Assembly: GCA_947632305.1 (NCBI GenBank)
Contig: CANROS010000016.1
Coordinates: 1-33,746 of the forward strand
Direction: 5' to 3'
DNA: 33,746 nucleotides
Source: an uncultured Paenalcaligenes sp.
GTDB taxonomy: Bacteria; Pseudomonadota; Gammaproteobacteria; Burkholderiales; Burkholderiaceae_B
Shown here: one piece after another, positions 17,007 to 25,909 of the stretch
Position numbering within the stretch: position 1 is the first letter of the stretch
Layout of the letters: every line of letters starts with the position of its first letter
Program-made: the position numbers and the translations under genes
Notes under the pieces: model-generated
Seen by the model: only the letters and a program-made list of their open reading frames with translations
What the model was told of the DNA's origin: nothing
The model's database searches: none

Positions 17007-17740
17007 TGCTGTATTTACGTGCCCTGCTCTACCAGCTTTTTATGATCATTACGGTCATCCCTTATGCGTTTGCCTGCTTATTGTGGTCGCCTTTACCTTT
17101 GCATTGGCGCTATAAGCTTACCTCAGGGTGGCCACGTTTAATGATTTGGGGTGCCAAATGGATTTTGGGTTTACGCTGGCGCATCATTGGTGCCGAGCAT
17201 CTACCTGATGGGCCAGCCGTCGTCCTGTCCAAACACCAATCCGCTTGGGAAACCTTATTTTTTATCGCCCATCTGCCTCGTGATGTGTGTTTTGTCTACA
17301 AACGTGAACTTAACCGTTTGCCTTTTTTTGGTTGGGGCTTGGCATTACTTAAAATGATTCCCATCGATCGCGCCAAAAGTCGCGATGCGTTTGAGCAAGT
17401 CGTCCAAGTGGGGCAGCTACGTTTAAATGAAGGTCGTTGGCCTATTTTGTTCCCAGAAGGCACACGAGTACAACCCGGTAAAAAAGTGCGCTATAAACAA
17501 GGTGGAGCCTCGTTGGCAGTACGCTGTCAGGCGCCTGTTATCCCTATAGCGCATAATGCTGGCGAGTGCTGGCCACGCAATTCCTTTCTTAAGCGTCCCG
17601 GATTGATCACTGTTTCTATTGGGCCTTTAATTGCCACCGAGGGTCGTACGGCAACAGAGGTCAACAAAGAGGTTGAAGCCTGGATTGAAGCTGAAGTGCG
17701 CCGTCTCAACCCAGAGCGTTATGAAACTACAGCTACTTAA
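17006..17740 (+). CDS. plsC: 1-acyl-sn-glycerol-3-phosphate acyltransferase
   Basis: This 244-residue membrane-bound acyltransferase acylates lysophosphatidate to phosphatidate in phospholipid synthesis. Hydrophobic segments lie at about residues 4-30 and 46-56. Motif I is KHQSAWET with H77 and E82, an HX4E variant of the usual HX4D. Motif III is FPEGTR (149-154), and the arginine-containing motif II is near IPIDRAKSRDAF. The ATG overlaps the gmhB stop by one base (TAATG), and the gene end overlaps the ygjP-like gene by 20 bases. The HX4E form is, to my knowledge, seen in other proteobacterial members at this locus, so I do not take it as loss of function. Another plsC may exist elsewhere. 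Confidence 0.9.
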   Translation: MLYLRALLYQLFMIITVIPYAFACLLWSPLPLHWRYKLTSGWPRLMIWGAKWILGLRWRIIGAEHLPDGPAVVLSKHQSAWETLFFIAHLPRDVCFVYKRELNRLPFFGWGLALLKMIPIDRAKSRDAFEQVVQVGQLRLNEGRWPILFPEGTRVQPGKKVRYKQGGASLAVRCQAPVIPIAHNAGECWPRNSFLKRPGLITVSIGPLIATEGRTATEVNKEVEAWIEAEVRRLNPERYETTAT

Positions 17741-18509
17741 ACCCGCTAAACTGCCCCCACAAAGCCTATGGCGCGAAACCGAACTTGATGCTCAGGCCGT
17801 GGGGTATTTACTGCGACGTTCCAATCGCAAGAGCATTGGCTTACGTATCAGTGATGAGGGCTTAATCATTACGGCTCCGCTTTGGGTAGTGGACCACCAC
17901 ATAGAAGACGCATTACAAAGTAAAAAAGCTTGGATCTTGCGTAAACTGCATGAGCGTCAAACCCGCTTAACGCAACAAGCTATGACGCAAACAGTCTGGC
18001 AGGACGGGGGCTTACTCCCGTATTTAGGCGTGTCAATTCAGTTACAACTAAATCCACTGTTAAGCCATAGCGTGTTTAGTGGGTCGGCTTTGGCACCCAA
18101 AGCCGGTGATAGACTCTGCCTGCATTTAACGGCCGATGCCGATAGCCAACGAGTTCAAGATCTATGCCATGTTTGGCTACAACAACAAGCCAGCTCGTAC
18201 CTAGAACAACGCCTACAACATTTTCTAGCTCACTGTGACTATGCAGCGCGTTTTAGTCGCTTGCGTTTAGCCAATCCGCAAAAACGTTGGGGCTCTTGTT
18301 CTAGTGCTGGAGTCATTATGTTAAATTGGCGGCTAATCCACTTCCAACCTACCATCATTGATTATGTAGTAGCTCATGAAGTGGCCCACCTCAAAGAAAT
18401 GAATCATGGCCCGTTGTTCTGGCAAGAAGTCGAACGGCTCCTACCAGACTTTTATACGGCCCGCCAGCAGCTCAAACAATTCGATCCTGCCAGCCTGCCG
18501 TTGTTCTGA
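17721..18509 (+). CDS. YgjP-like metal-dependent hydrolase (DUF45, M48-type fold)
   Basis: This 262-residue soluble protein has the YgjP/DUF45 signature: RWGSCSSAGVIMLNWRLI followed by the zinc motif HEVAHLKEMNH (H219, E220, H223, H229). The family is often labelled M48 metallopeptidase, and E. coli YgjP has been described as a UTP pyrophosphatase, so the true substrate is open. I chose ATG 17721 (MKLQLLKPAK) inside the plsC end. The same frame is open 30 codons further upstream, but those codons lie wholly within plsC and begin without a ribosome-binding site. It sits between plsC and gloA in the glyQ cluster, 18 bases before gloA. Confidence 0.88.
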   Translation: MKLQLLKPAKLPPQSLWRETELDAQAVGYLLRRSNRKSIGLRISDEGLIITAPLWVVDHHIEDALQSKKAWILRKLHERQTRLTQQAMTQTVWQDGGLLPYLGVSIQLQLNPLLSHSVFSGSALAPKAGDRLCLHLTADADSQRVQDLCHVWLQQQASSYLEQRLQHFLAHCDYAARFSRLRLANPQKRWGSCSSAGVIMLNWRLIHFQPTIIDYVVAHEVAHLKEMNHGPLFWQEVERLLPDFYTARQQLKQFDPASLPLF

Positions 18510-18527
18510 TTAACTAAAGGAAAAACT

Positions 18528-18923
18528 ATGCGTCTTTTACATACCATGTTGCGCGTTGGTAACCTACAGCGCTCTCTTGAGTTCTATACCGAAGTATTAG
18601 GCATGAAGCTCTTACGCCAAAAAGATTACCCCGATGGCAAATTTACCCTAGCCTTTGTGGGTTATGGCGATGAAAGCGATACCACTGTACTGGAATTAAC
18701 CCATAACTGGGATACTGAAAGCTACGATTTAGGCAATGGCTATGGCCACATTGCCATTGAAGTTGAAGACGCTTACCAGTCCTGTGATTTAATCAAAGCC
18801 AAAGGCGGTAAAGTGGTACGTGAAGCGGGGCCTATGATGCATGGCACCACAGTTATTGCTTTTGTAGAAGACCCCGATGGCTACAAAATTGAATTAATCC
18901 AAGCCAAAGGTCGTGAAGACTAA
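18528..18923 (+). CDS. gloA: Lactoylglutathione lyase (glyoxalase I)
   Basis: This 131-residue metalloenzyme isomerises the methylglyoxal-glutathione hemithioacetal to S-lactoylglutathione. All four metal ligands are recognisable: H5 (RLLHTMLRV), E56 (TVLELTHNW), H74 ([11 protein letters not shown]) and E122 (DGYKIELIQ). The length and the lack of extra loops fit the nickel-type bacterial enzyme. The ribosome-binding site AAAGGA lies seven bases before ATG. It may be transcribed with ygjP upstream and the SpmAB-like gene 21 bases downstream. Confidence 0.96.
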   Translation: MRLLHTMLRVGNLQRSLEFYTEVLGMKLLRQKDYPDGKFTLAFVGYGDESDTTVLELTHNWDTESYDLGNGYGHIAIEVEDAYQSCDLIKAKGGKVVREAGPMMHGTTVIAFVEDPDGYKIELIQAKGRED

Positions 18924-18944
18924 ACCCCGCCTTAGCCCATTCTT

Positions 18945-20174
18945 ATGTTAAATACCCTGTGGTTACTTTTTTTCTTTCTGGCGGCATTAAGCGGTAGTTA
19001 TCACTGGCTAGTGCTGGATCAACCTGAAATTTTCGGTGCCATGGTGCAAAGCCTCTTTACGATGGCCGAGCTATCAGTACAAATTATGATTGTACTGTTT
19101 GGAACATTAACTTTATGGATGGGCTTTTTGCGTATTGCTGAGGACGCTGGCCTGATTAACAAATTAGCTATTTGGCTTACCCCCTTATTTACGCGGTTGA
19201 TGCCGGGCGTCCCGGCGGGCCACCCTGCCATAGGCTTAATTACGCTCAACTTTACTGCCAATGGCCTAGGCTTAGACAACGCCGCCACCCCTATTGGGTT
19301 GCGAGCGATGCATGCACTCCAAGAGATCAATCCCAACCCAAAAAGCGCGACCAATGCGCAGATTTTATTTTTAGTTCTCAACACCTCATCCCTGACCCTT
19401 ATCCCTGTCAGTATTTTTATGTACCGCCTGCAACAAGGCGCCCCAGACCCCACAATGGTGTTTTTGCCTATTTTACTCGCCACCAGCGCCTCCTCTCTAG
19501 CAGGCCTGCTCGTCGTGTGTTTAGTACAGCGCATTCGCCTCTGGGACCCAGTGCTCCTGCTTTGGCTAGGCAGTCTACTCGTTTTATTTGTGCTCTTTGT
19601 CTCTAGTTTGGCCACTTTAAGTGTCGTGGCCTTAAATGAGGTGTCCTCACTAATGGGCAGCCTCAGCCTGCTTCTGATTATTTTCTGTTTTTTGTTGGTA
19701 GGCTGGCGTCAAAAAATCGCTGTCTATGACAGTTTTGTAGAGGGAGCCAAAGGGGGATTTAACGTAGGTAAAGAGCTACTACCTTATTTGGTAGCCATGT
19801 TGTGCGCCATAGGCCTACTACGTAGCTCAGGGGCCTTAGACATCGTTTTAAATGGGATACGCTGGGTCGTCGATAGCTTGGGTTGGGATAACCGCTTTGT
19901 CGATGCGCTACCTACTGCCCTAATGCGCCCCTTTTCAGGCGGCGCCTCACGCGCTTTGCTCATAGAAACCATGCAGCATTTTGGCGTAGACAGTTTCCCT
20001 GCTCTGCTAGCGGCGACCTTCCAAGGCAGCACCGAAACGACCTTTTATGTCTTAGCCGTGTATTTCGGCGCCGTAGGGATCCAACGAGCCCGTCATGCCG
20101 TTCCTTGTGCTTTATTCGCTGATGCGGCCGGGCTAGTCGCTGCCATTGCGGTTAGCTATTGGTTTTATGGCTAG
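18945..20174 (+). CDS. SpmA-SpmB fusion, nucleoside-recognition (Gate) domain membrane protein
   Basis: This 409-residue inner-membrane protein has about ten hydrophobic segments. The first half (1-200) resembles SpmA, with [23 protein letters not shown] and [19 protein letters not shown]. The second half (about 225-409) resembles SpmB, with [42 protein letters not shown] and [22 protein letters not shown]. In Bacillus these are two spore-maturation proteins. Here they are one chain in a non-sporulating organism, so the role is unknown, and transport of a small molecule is the usual guess. The Shine-Dalgarno before ATG 18945 is weak. The stop codon overlaps the rsmA stop on the other strand inside a CTAG. 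Confidence 0.88.
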   Translation: MLNTLWLLFFFLAALSGSYHWLVLDQPEIFGAMVQSLFTMAELSVQIMIVLFGTLTLWMGFLRIAEDAGLINKLAIWLTPLFTRLMPGVPAGHPAIGLITLNFTANGLGLDNAATPIGLRAMHALQEINPNPKSATNAQILFLVLNTSSLTLIPVSIFMYRLQQGAPDPTMVFLPILLATSASSLAGLLVVCLVQRIRLWDPVLLLWLGSLLVLFVLFVSSLATLSVVALNEVSSLMGSLSLLLIIFCFLLVGWRQKIAVYDSFVEGAKGGFNVGKELLPYLVAMLCAIGLLRSSGALDIVLNGIRWVVDSLGWDNRFVDALPTALMRPFSGGASRALLIETMQHFGVDSFPALLAATFQGSTETTFYVLAVYFGAVGIQRARHAVPCALFADAAGLVAAIAVSYWFYG

Positions 20175-20959
20175 GATTGCGGGGCCAACACAGGCGTTAA
20201 TGCATCGCTTAGGGCGATATACTGCTGCAGACTTAAATGTTCGGCACGATCCGTAGGATTAATGCCTAGGCCATCCCAATCAATGTGCTCAGCCCACTGA
20301 GACAAAGTGCGTCGTAGCATTTTTCGACGCTGAGTAAAGGCTTGGGCTACCACTTTCTCAAAGACATCCGCATTTTTTGCCTGTGGACGATCGGCCTTTA
20401 GGGGACGCATACGCACCACAGCTGACGTCACTTTAGGGGCGGGGTCAAAAGCCTCTGGTGCCACATCAAAGAGCTTTTGCATGCGATAGCGTGCTTGGAG
20501 GATAATCGATAAGCGACCATATAAGGCATCGCCTGGCTTAGCAATCATGCGCTCAATCACTTCTTTTTGGAGCATAAAATGCTGATCAATAATTTGATCG
20601 GCATAATCCATCAGGTGAAAAAGCAACGGACTGGAAATATTGTAAGGCAAGTTGCCCACAATACGAATGCCGGCTCCAAACTGGGTAAAATCCACCGTTA
20701 AGACGTCAGCAGAGATAATGCTTAATTGCTCGGACGAATACCGTTTTTGCAGATACTGCACTAAGTCTCTGTCGATTTCAATCACATTCAAATGCTTGAC
20801 GGCTTGAATGAGCGGCAAAGTTAAAGCCGACATCCCCGGCCCAATTTCAATGAGTTTGTCATTGGGCTGAGGGTCAATCGCACGCACAATTTGGTGGATC
20901 ACACCTTCATCGTGCAAAAAGTTTTGTCCAAAGCGTTTACGCGCTTGATGTTGCTGCAT
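20171..20959 (-). CDS. rsmA: 16S rRNA (adenine(1518)-N6/adenine(1519)-N6)-dimethyltransferase
   Basis: This is the 262-residue KsgA/RsmA, which dimethylates two adjacent adenines near the 3' end of 16S rRNA late in 30S assembly. It has [19 protein letters not shown], the SAM-binding motif [11 protein letters not shown] (canonical forms read GLGALT or GLAALT) and the catalytic [11 protein letters not shown]. The ribosome-binding site is AGGA a few bases before ATG. The gene is seven bases after surA in the lptD-surA-rsmA operon. In many relatives pdxA lies between surA and rsmA, and it is absent here. It converges on the SpmAB-like gene with a four-base overlap. Confidence 0.95.
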   Translation of the reverse strand: MQQHQARKRFGQNFLHDEGVIHQIVRAIDPQPNDKLIEIGPGMSALTLPLIQAVKHLNVIEIDRDLVQYLQKRYSSEQLSIISADVLTVDFTQFGAGIRIVGNLPYNISSPLLFHLMDYADQIIDQHFMLQKEVIERMIAKPGDALYGRLSIILQARYRMQKLFDVAPEAFDPAPKVTSAVVRMRPLKADRPQAKNADVFEKVVAQAFTQRRKMLRRTLSQWAEHIDWDGLGINPTDRAEHLSLQQYIALSDALTPVLAPQS

Positions 20960-20966
20960 GGAAGTC

Positions 20967-22352
20967 CTATCTGCGAAGCCCAGAAGCTGTCTGGGAATCT
21001 AAACGATTATCAATAAAAGCTCGGCTGCGCGCCTGGCTAAGCCAGTCATCAAAAGCCGGCTCTACGCGTTGCTGATGCAACATTTGTCGTGCTTGCATGC
21101 GACGGAACTCATCGCCCACATTACGCTCGCGCCGCTCATCAACTCGAATTAAATGCCAACCAAAGGGGCTTCGCACCGGCTCGCTGACTTGACCTACGGC
21201 TAAGCTATTCATCGCTTCATCAAAGGTGGGTACGGTTTCACCGGGATTTAACCAGCCTAACTCGCCACCTTGAGGTGCCGAGGCATCGTCTGAGTACGCA
21301 CGGGCTAAGTTTTCGAATGACTCGCCAGCGTTGACCCTAGCGGCCAATTGATCAATACGGGCTTTAGCCTGTTCGTCACTCGTAATTTGGTCTAATTTAA
21401 TTAAGATATGGTGAGCATGTGTTTGAGTGACCAGCATCTCGTTTTCAGCCTGGTTTTGACTTCGAGGCTGGCTACGATCCAACACTTTTAAAATATGAAA
21501 CCCAGCACCACTTTGGACAATGTCGCTAATCTGACCCGCGTTGGTGTCCCGAACGGCGACAATAAAAGCATCAGGCCAGCCCTCTAGGGGGCGTGCCCCC
21601 AACCCGCCGCCCTGCAAGGCTTCGGGGCCATCCGACTGAGCGGCAGCCAAACCAGAAAAATCAGCGCCTGCCCGTGCTTGGCGCAGTAAATCCTCCGCTT
21701 TCTGGCGCAATTGAGCCTGAGTACTACGATTGGCCTCGGGCGGTACCCGCACCAAAATTTGTGCTAGCTCGACCATTTCAGCCGCCGCTGGCATGGCTTG
21801 ACCGCCATTGGGGTCAATGCCTTGGCTTTTCAAAAAAGCATCTATTTCTGAATCAGAAATACTAATACGATGATCAATCGCCCGTTGACGAATTTGATCC
21901 ATCAAGACCTCTTGGCGCAAGCCTTTTAGATAACCACTCCAATTCAGTCCGCCTCTTTCGACTTCGTGCTGCAATTGCTCTAGGCTCAAGTTGTTGCGCG
22001 AGGCAATCAACGCGGCGGCCTCTTCCACATTAATAGCCTGTGGATTAAGCCCCATTAAGGCGGCTTCTTGGTACAAAATACGCTCATCAATCAGACGCTG
22101 TAAAACTTGTCTTTGTAATACATCTAAGTCCGGTTGAGGAATTTGCTGCGCTTGGAGATTTTGAATCACCTCGGAGACTTCGCCATTCAGCTGACGTAGA
22201 GTGATCACCTCGGTATTGACTACTGCAGCAATGCCGTCTACCACCTGACTGCCTTCAAAACTTGCATCTTGCGCATCAGCGACCTGCATATACCCCACGC
22301 CGCTTACAGCCAGTGCTAACACTAGGGAACGTGTTAATTTCTGTACTTCCAT
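20967..22352 (-). CDS. surA: Periplasmic chaperone SurA (peptidyl-prolyl isomerase)
   Basis: This 461-residue outer-membrane-protein chaperone has a signal peptide ending near ADA at 25-27. The N-terminal chaperone domain runs from about 35 to 190 ([18 protein letters not shown]). The first parvulin domain covers about 195-292 ([10 protein letters not shown] to FHILKVLDR), and the second about 310-407 ([10 protein letters not shown] to [11 protein letters not shown]). A C-terminal helix follows. It escorts unfolded beta-barrel proteins, including its neighbour LptD, to the BAM complex. Its ATG follows the lptD stop codon directly with no gap, and AGAGG is inside the lptD end, so lptD and surA are coupled. 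Confidence 0.95.
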   Translation of the reverse strand: MEVQKLTRSLVLALAVSGVGYMQVADAQDASFEGSQVVDGIAAVVNTEVITLRQLNGEVSEVIQNLQAQQIPQPDLDVLQRQVLQRLIDERILYQEAALMGLNPQAINVEEAAALIASRNNLSLEQLQHEVERGGLNWSGYLKGLRQEVLMDQIRQRAIDHRISISDSEIDAFLKSQGIDPNGGQAMPAAAEMVELAQILVRVPPEANRSTQAQLRQKAEDLLRQARAGADFSGLAAAQSDGPEALQGGGLGARPLEGWPDAFIVAVRDTNAGQISDIVQSGAGFHILKVLDRSQPRSQNQAENEMLVTQTHAHHILIKLDQITSDEQAKARIDQLAARVNAGESFENLARAYSDDASAPQGGELGWLNPGETVPTFDEAMNSLAVGQVSEPVRSPFGWHLIRVDERRERNVGDEFRRMQARQMLHQQRVEPAFDDWLSQARSRAFIDNRLDSQTASGLRR

Positions 22353-24734
22353 TTATTCGTACCTCTCGAAGATCGTTTTTTCTGGCAGGGATGGGTTTAC
22401 GGATTCATATCCGACAATACGCTCTCTGAGTAAGTTCATGGGATCTGTCCCTAAAGAGCCTAAACCAGATAACTCTAACTGTAAAAATACTGCACTATTA
22501 CTTTTCTGAGCCGAGACCGCATAACGCTGCACAACTACGCGCCCAGTCCAACAACAGTCACCTTTGTACTCAAAACCCAAAATAGTTTGTGTGCTACGCT
22601 TTTCTTGTAAAGAGTAGTCCACTCTACCTAGGGCATACACCCGATTACTTAGTGGCCATTGGGTAGTTAAAGAAAGCTGCTCTTTGGTTTTTTCATCTTC
22701 TGCGCTAGCGAATTGATAGTTTGGATTATCAAAAGCACGCGGGTCACGCTCGTACCTATAGGCGGCAGAAATGGTAGCCAAACGTTTAGGATGCCAGTTT
22801 ACACTGGTATTTAAGCGATTGCGACTAAAGCGATGGGCATTAATTTGCGCATCAAAGCGTACGTTAAATTGATCTGTAAGGGCCGCATAGGCGCCGAACA
22901 AATAGTCCGAGCGTGAGCGCTCTGGCGGACGATCATTAGGGGAAAAGGTATTTAAAAACACCCTTTGATCATCGAAATGAAAGCGCTGCGCGGCCTCTAG
23001 ACGGACCCGCTCAAATCCAGTGTCTGCGTCTAACCAACGAGTAGTTAACCCTACAGTTAGCTGATTGGCATTGGCGATGCGGTCCCAACCACCACTATAA
23101 ATATTTTCACTAAAGGCTTGAGAAAAGTTGAAAGTCGCTAAGCCCGTATCCAAATTAGGAATACTATTTTGGTCACGATAAGGGACATATAAATAATACA
23201 AACGCGGTTCTAGCGTTTGCACTGAGTCGATACCAAATAAACTCGTATCGCGCTCAAAAGTCATCCCCGTATCTAAGGAATAAATGGGGATGGCCCGAGT
23301 CACATTACGCTGTAAGTTACGTTGAGCCACATCGCTCACCGTGTTCCACGCCGTATCGTAATGACTCAGGTGTAAGCCCACCTTAGGCGTAATATACCAA
23401 CCTGGTTTAATAATAGGATAAGCCACGGTGTTATAGGAATACACCCGCGTGCTATTGGGTGCTAAGCGATTGGTACGATAAGAATCAAACGCATTGAGGC
23501 TGCCCGTATAGTAGGGCATAACAAAATGGGCCGCCGAGTTTTTCGTGGCCACATCAAAACCACCCCAGTTGTAACGGGCACCATTTAAATCAAACTGTGG
23601 CAACCGATTGTACTCAGGCCGTCTATATCCCGCCTCAGCGTCTTGCAAGGTCTGATACTGAGATACCGATAAAGCGGCATTAAAGTATTTAGCTCCCGAC
23701 CAGGTAAATCGAGCAGTGCTGAGCAATTCAGTCACCGAGGCCTCGTTGACTCCAAATGTAGAGAAGTCCCTAAAGTAATCATCGTCTGAGACTCGGTTAT
23801 AACTGTAATCAAAGCCAAAACCATTGCCTAAATACTGCCGATGAGCCGCACTAAAAGACCAACGGTCTTCTTTGGTGAGCTTGTCATTCTGTAGGTATGA
23901 GCCCGTTAACTCGCCCGAAGATCTAGGGGTTAAGTATCTGAACTCACCCTGCAACTGCAAGCCACGTTTGCTTAGGTAACGCGGAGTTAAGGTCGCATCG
24001 TAATTGGGGGCTAGATTAAAATAATACGGGATTGATAGCTCTAGGCCACTATTAGAAGAGTAACCATACGAAGGCACCAACAAACCACTTTTGCGCTCTT
24101 CGCGTAAAGGAAAAGTCAGATAAGGTGAATATAAAATGGGGACGTCTTTAAAATAAAGTACCCCATGTCTGGCTACCCCAGTATTGGTATCATTGTGCAA
24201 GTCGACCTGAGGCGCCCGAATAAACCAAGCAGGTGCCGGACAGGGGCAGCCACTGTATTCTACGGTTTTCATGCGCAGATGGTCTTTAGAGAGCAACAAG
24301 GCTTCGACGGCTTGACCTGCTCCGCCAGCACCACCAAAAAAGAAATGCGGAGACTCAATCACTCCGGTTTCGTTTTGTACGTTGTAATCGATGCTTGGAC
24401 TACGAATAATCGTACCGTCTCGGATCAGACTGCCCTGACCCCGTATTTCCAGATCACCCGAGTTCTGATTAAATCGTATTGAGTCACCTTTAGCTACAGA
24501 GTCAATACGACGTACTTGGGCATCGCCCGATAACAAGACCTCGCCTTCCTCTGTGCCCTCGATGTTATTGGCGCTAAAATACGTAGACATGTTGTCTTCA
24601 TTGACATCATGCAATCGTAAATGCGTGGCAGCTTTAAGCTGCGGCACCCGAGGCTCAGAAGAAAAAGCGGGGTGCAACGCACCATCTAAACTGAAACCCG
24701 CTAAAATCGTTAGGGCAAACCAAACCGTTCGCAC
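22353..24734 (-). CDS. lptD: LPS-assembly outer-membrane protein LptD
   Basis: This 793-residue outer-membrane translocon inserts LPS into the outer leaflet together with LptE. After an N-terminal signal (residues 1-25) comes a periplasmic beta-jellyroll of the LptA/OstA type (about 40-150) and a large C-terminal beta-barrel with many alternating aromatic strands. Cys are placed as in LptD: C163 and C165 (SGCPCPAPAW) and the C-terminal pair C727-C728 (GDCCWTG), which should form the disulfides that gate barrel maturation. The most N-terminal Cys of E. coli LptD has no counterpart. The start is GTG 24734 with AAGGA about ten bases upstream, and an in-frame stop lies further upstream. Confidence 0.95.
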   Translation of the reverse strand: MRTVWFALTILAGFSLDGALHPAFSSEPRVPQLKAATHLRLHDVNEDNMSTYFSANNIEGTEEGEVLLSGDAQVRRIDSVAKGDSIRFNQNSGDLEIRGQGSLIRDGTIIRSPSIDYNVQNETGVIESPHFFFGGAGGAGQAVEALLLSKDHLRMKTVEYSGCPCPAPAWFIRAPQVDLHNDTNTGVARHGVLYFKDVPILYSPYLTFPLREERKSGLLVPSYGYSSNSGLELSIPYYFNLAPNYDATLTPRYLSKRGLQLQGEFRYLTPRSSGELTGSYLQNDKLTKEDRWSFSAAHRQYLGNGFGFDYSYNRVSDDDYFRDFSTFGVNEASVTELLSTARFTWSGAKYFNAALSVSQYQTLQDAEAGYRRPEYNRLPQFDLNGARYNWGGFDVATKNSAAHFVMPYYTGSLNAFDSYRTNRLAPNSTRVYSYNTVAYPIIKPGWYITPKVGLHLSHYDTAWNTVSDVAQRNLQRNVTRAIPIYSLDTGMTFERDTSLFGIDSVQTLEPRLYYLYVPYRDQNSIPNLDTGLATFNFSQAFSENIYSGGWDRIANANQLTVGLTTRWLDADTGFERVRLEAAQRFHFDDQRVFLNTFSPNDRPPERSRSDYLFGAYAALTDQFNVRFDAQINAHRFSRNRLNTSVNWHPKRLATISAAYRYERDPRAFDNPNYQFASAEDEKTKEQLSLTTQWPLSNRVYALGRVDYSLQEKRSTQTILGFEYKGDCCWTGRVVVQRYAVSAQKSNSAVFLQLELSGLGSLGTDPMNLLRERIVGYESVNPSLPEKTIFERYE

Positions 24735-24762
24735 AAGCAGTGTGTCCTTTGAAAATTCTTAA

Positions 24763-24790
24763 CTAAGTCATTTTTTCTTTGCTGACTTAG
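24763..24790. promoter_or_regulatory. Operator-like inverted repeat between lptD and amgK
   Basis: CTAAGTCA (24763-24770) and TGACTTAG (24783-24790) are perfect inverted copies whose centres lie 20 bases apart, about two helical turns. They sit 29-56 bases before the lptD GTG in the 137-base divergent gap. TATTAT (24804-24809, +) and TATAAT (24810-24805, -) nearby could serve as -10 boxes, with CTGACT (24782-24787) as a weak plus-strand -35 overlapping the right repeat. A dimeric regulator site controlling one or both divergent operons is a fair guess. Confidence 0.5.
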
Positions 24791-24871
24791 AAATACAGTT
24801 GCCTATTATAGATAAGCTAGGCGCTTCGCGGCACTTTAACAGGTAAAATTTATTTGCTTCGAGTCACTTTT

Positions 24872-25909
24872 ATGCAAAATACAGCCAATCCACGCTTTCA
24901 ACAACTTTTACTCTGGCTGGCCAGTCTGCCAGCCTCTTTACAACTGGAACTAAACCAGTTAGAAACTGCCTCTAGTGATGCTAGTTTCAGACGCTATTAT
25001 CGTGTGCCCAGCACCGACCAAAAAAGCTATATTGTGATGGATGCTCCCCCCGCCCAAGAAAACAATACCGCCTTTATTGATATCCAGCAACGTCTAGCCC
25101 AAGTCGGAGCTAAAACCCCTGAGATACTCGCCTATGAACCAGACCTAGGTTTTATGCTCTTGAGCGATTTAGGCACTCAGACCTATTATCAGGCACTCCA
25201 AGAACAACCAGACCCCGCCGCTGTCCAAGCCTTATACCGTCTTGCTATCACTGAACTCGTACGCATCCAAGGGGCCGACACCACGGGCCTAACCGTCTAC
25301 GATGCCCCGCGCATGTTAGAAGAACTCGGGCTTTTTGAACAGTGGTACATACAACAGCATTGTAAAACTGAATTAACAGCAGCCGAAAAACAAAGTCTAG
25401 ATCAGCTCTTTCAACTGTTAGTGGCCGACAATGAAAAACACGGCGCCGTTTTGGTCCTGCGTGATTTTCACTCCCCTAACTTGATGATGCCCACTGATGC
25501 GGATTTACAGCCTGGCATTATTGATTTCCAAGATGCTGTGATCGGGCCTATTACCTATGATATCGCATCATTAGTCATGGACGCTCGCCATACTTGGGAC
25601 GAAGAACAACAACTGGATTGGGCCATCCGCTATTGGCAAGCCGCCCACCACGCTGGTTTAGACATCGATACAGATTTTGCTCAGTTCCATAAAGCATATG
25701 AACTCATGAGCGTACAACGCAATTTACGAATTTTAGGCGTTTTTAGCCGTTTATCTATACGTGATGGCAAACACCATTACCTAGACCATCTTCCCCGTCT
25801 ACACCAATACTTACGTCAAGTTTTTACACGCTACGAAGAGCTCAAGCCCTTGCGCCGCTTGTTTGATCGACTTGAAAATAAACAAACTGTCTTAGGATTA
25901 ACCATCTAA
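24872..25909 (+). CDS. amgK: N-acetylmuramate/N-acetylglucosamine 1-kinase (AmgK-type phosphotransferase)
   Basis: This 345-residue member of the aminoglycoside-phosphotransferase fold begins the anabolic peptidoglycan-recycling route by phosphorylating MurNAc (and GlcNAc) at the anomeric carbon. The N-terminal SSDASFRRYYRV and VMDAPPAQEN segments, the catalytic loop LRDFHSPNLM (D198, N203) and the metal-binding IDFQDAVIGPITYDIASL match AmgK closely. The identification is reinforced by murU, which follows with a one-base overlap (TAATG), and by the divergent lptD-surA, the order known in Pseudomonas putida. I chose ATG 24872. A TTG 18 bases upstream in frame is less likely. No strong Shine-Dalgarno is visible. 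Confidence 0.92.
   Translation: MQNTANPRFQQLLLWLASLPASLQLELNQLETASSDASFRRYYRVPSTDQKSYIVMDAPPAQENNTAFIDIQQRLAQVGAKTPEILAYEPDLGFMLLSDLGTQTYYQALQEQPDPAAVQALYRLAITELVRIQGADTTGLTVYDAPRMLEELGLFEQWYIQQHCKTELTAAEKQSLDQLFQLLVADNEKHGAVLVLRDFHSPNLMMPTDADLQPGIIDFQDAVIGPITYDIASLVMDARHTWDEEQQLDWAIRYWQAAHHAGLDIDTDFAQFHKAYELMSVQRNLRILGVFSRLSIRDGKHHYLDHLPRLHQYLRQVFTRYEELKPLRRLFDRLENKQTVLGLTI

Noticed and set aside
19019-19615. A 198-codon open frame antisense to the SpmAB-like gene
   Set aside because: Shadow frame. The sense-strand gene has clear family motifs throughout.
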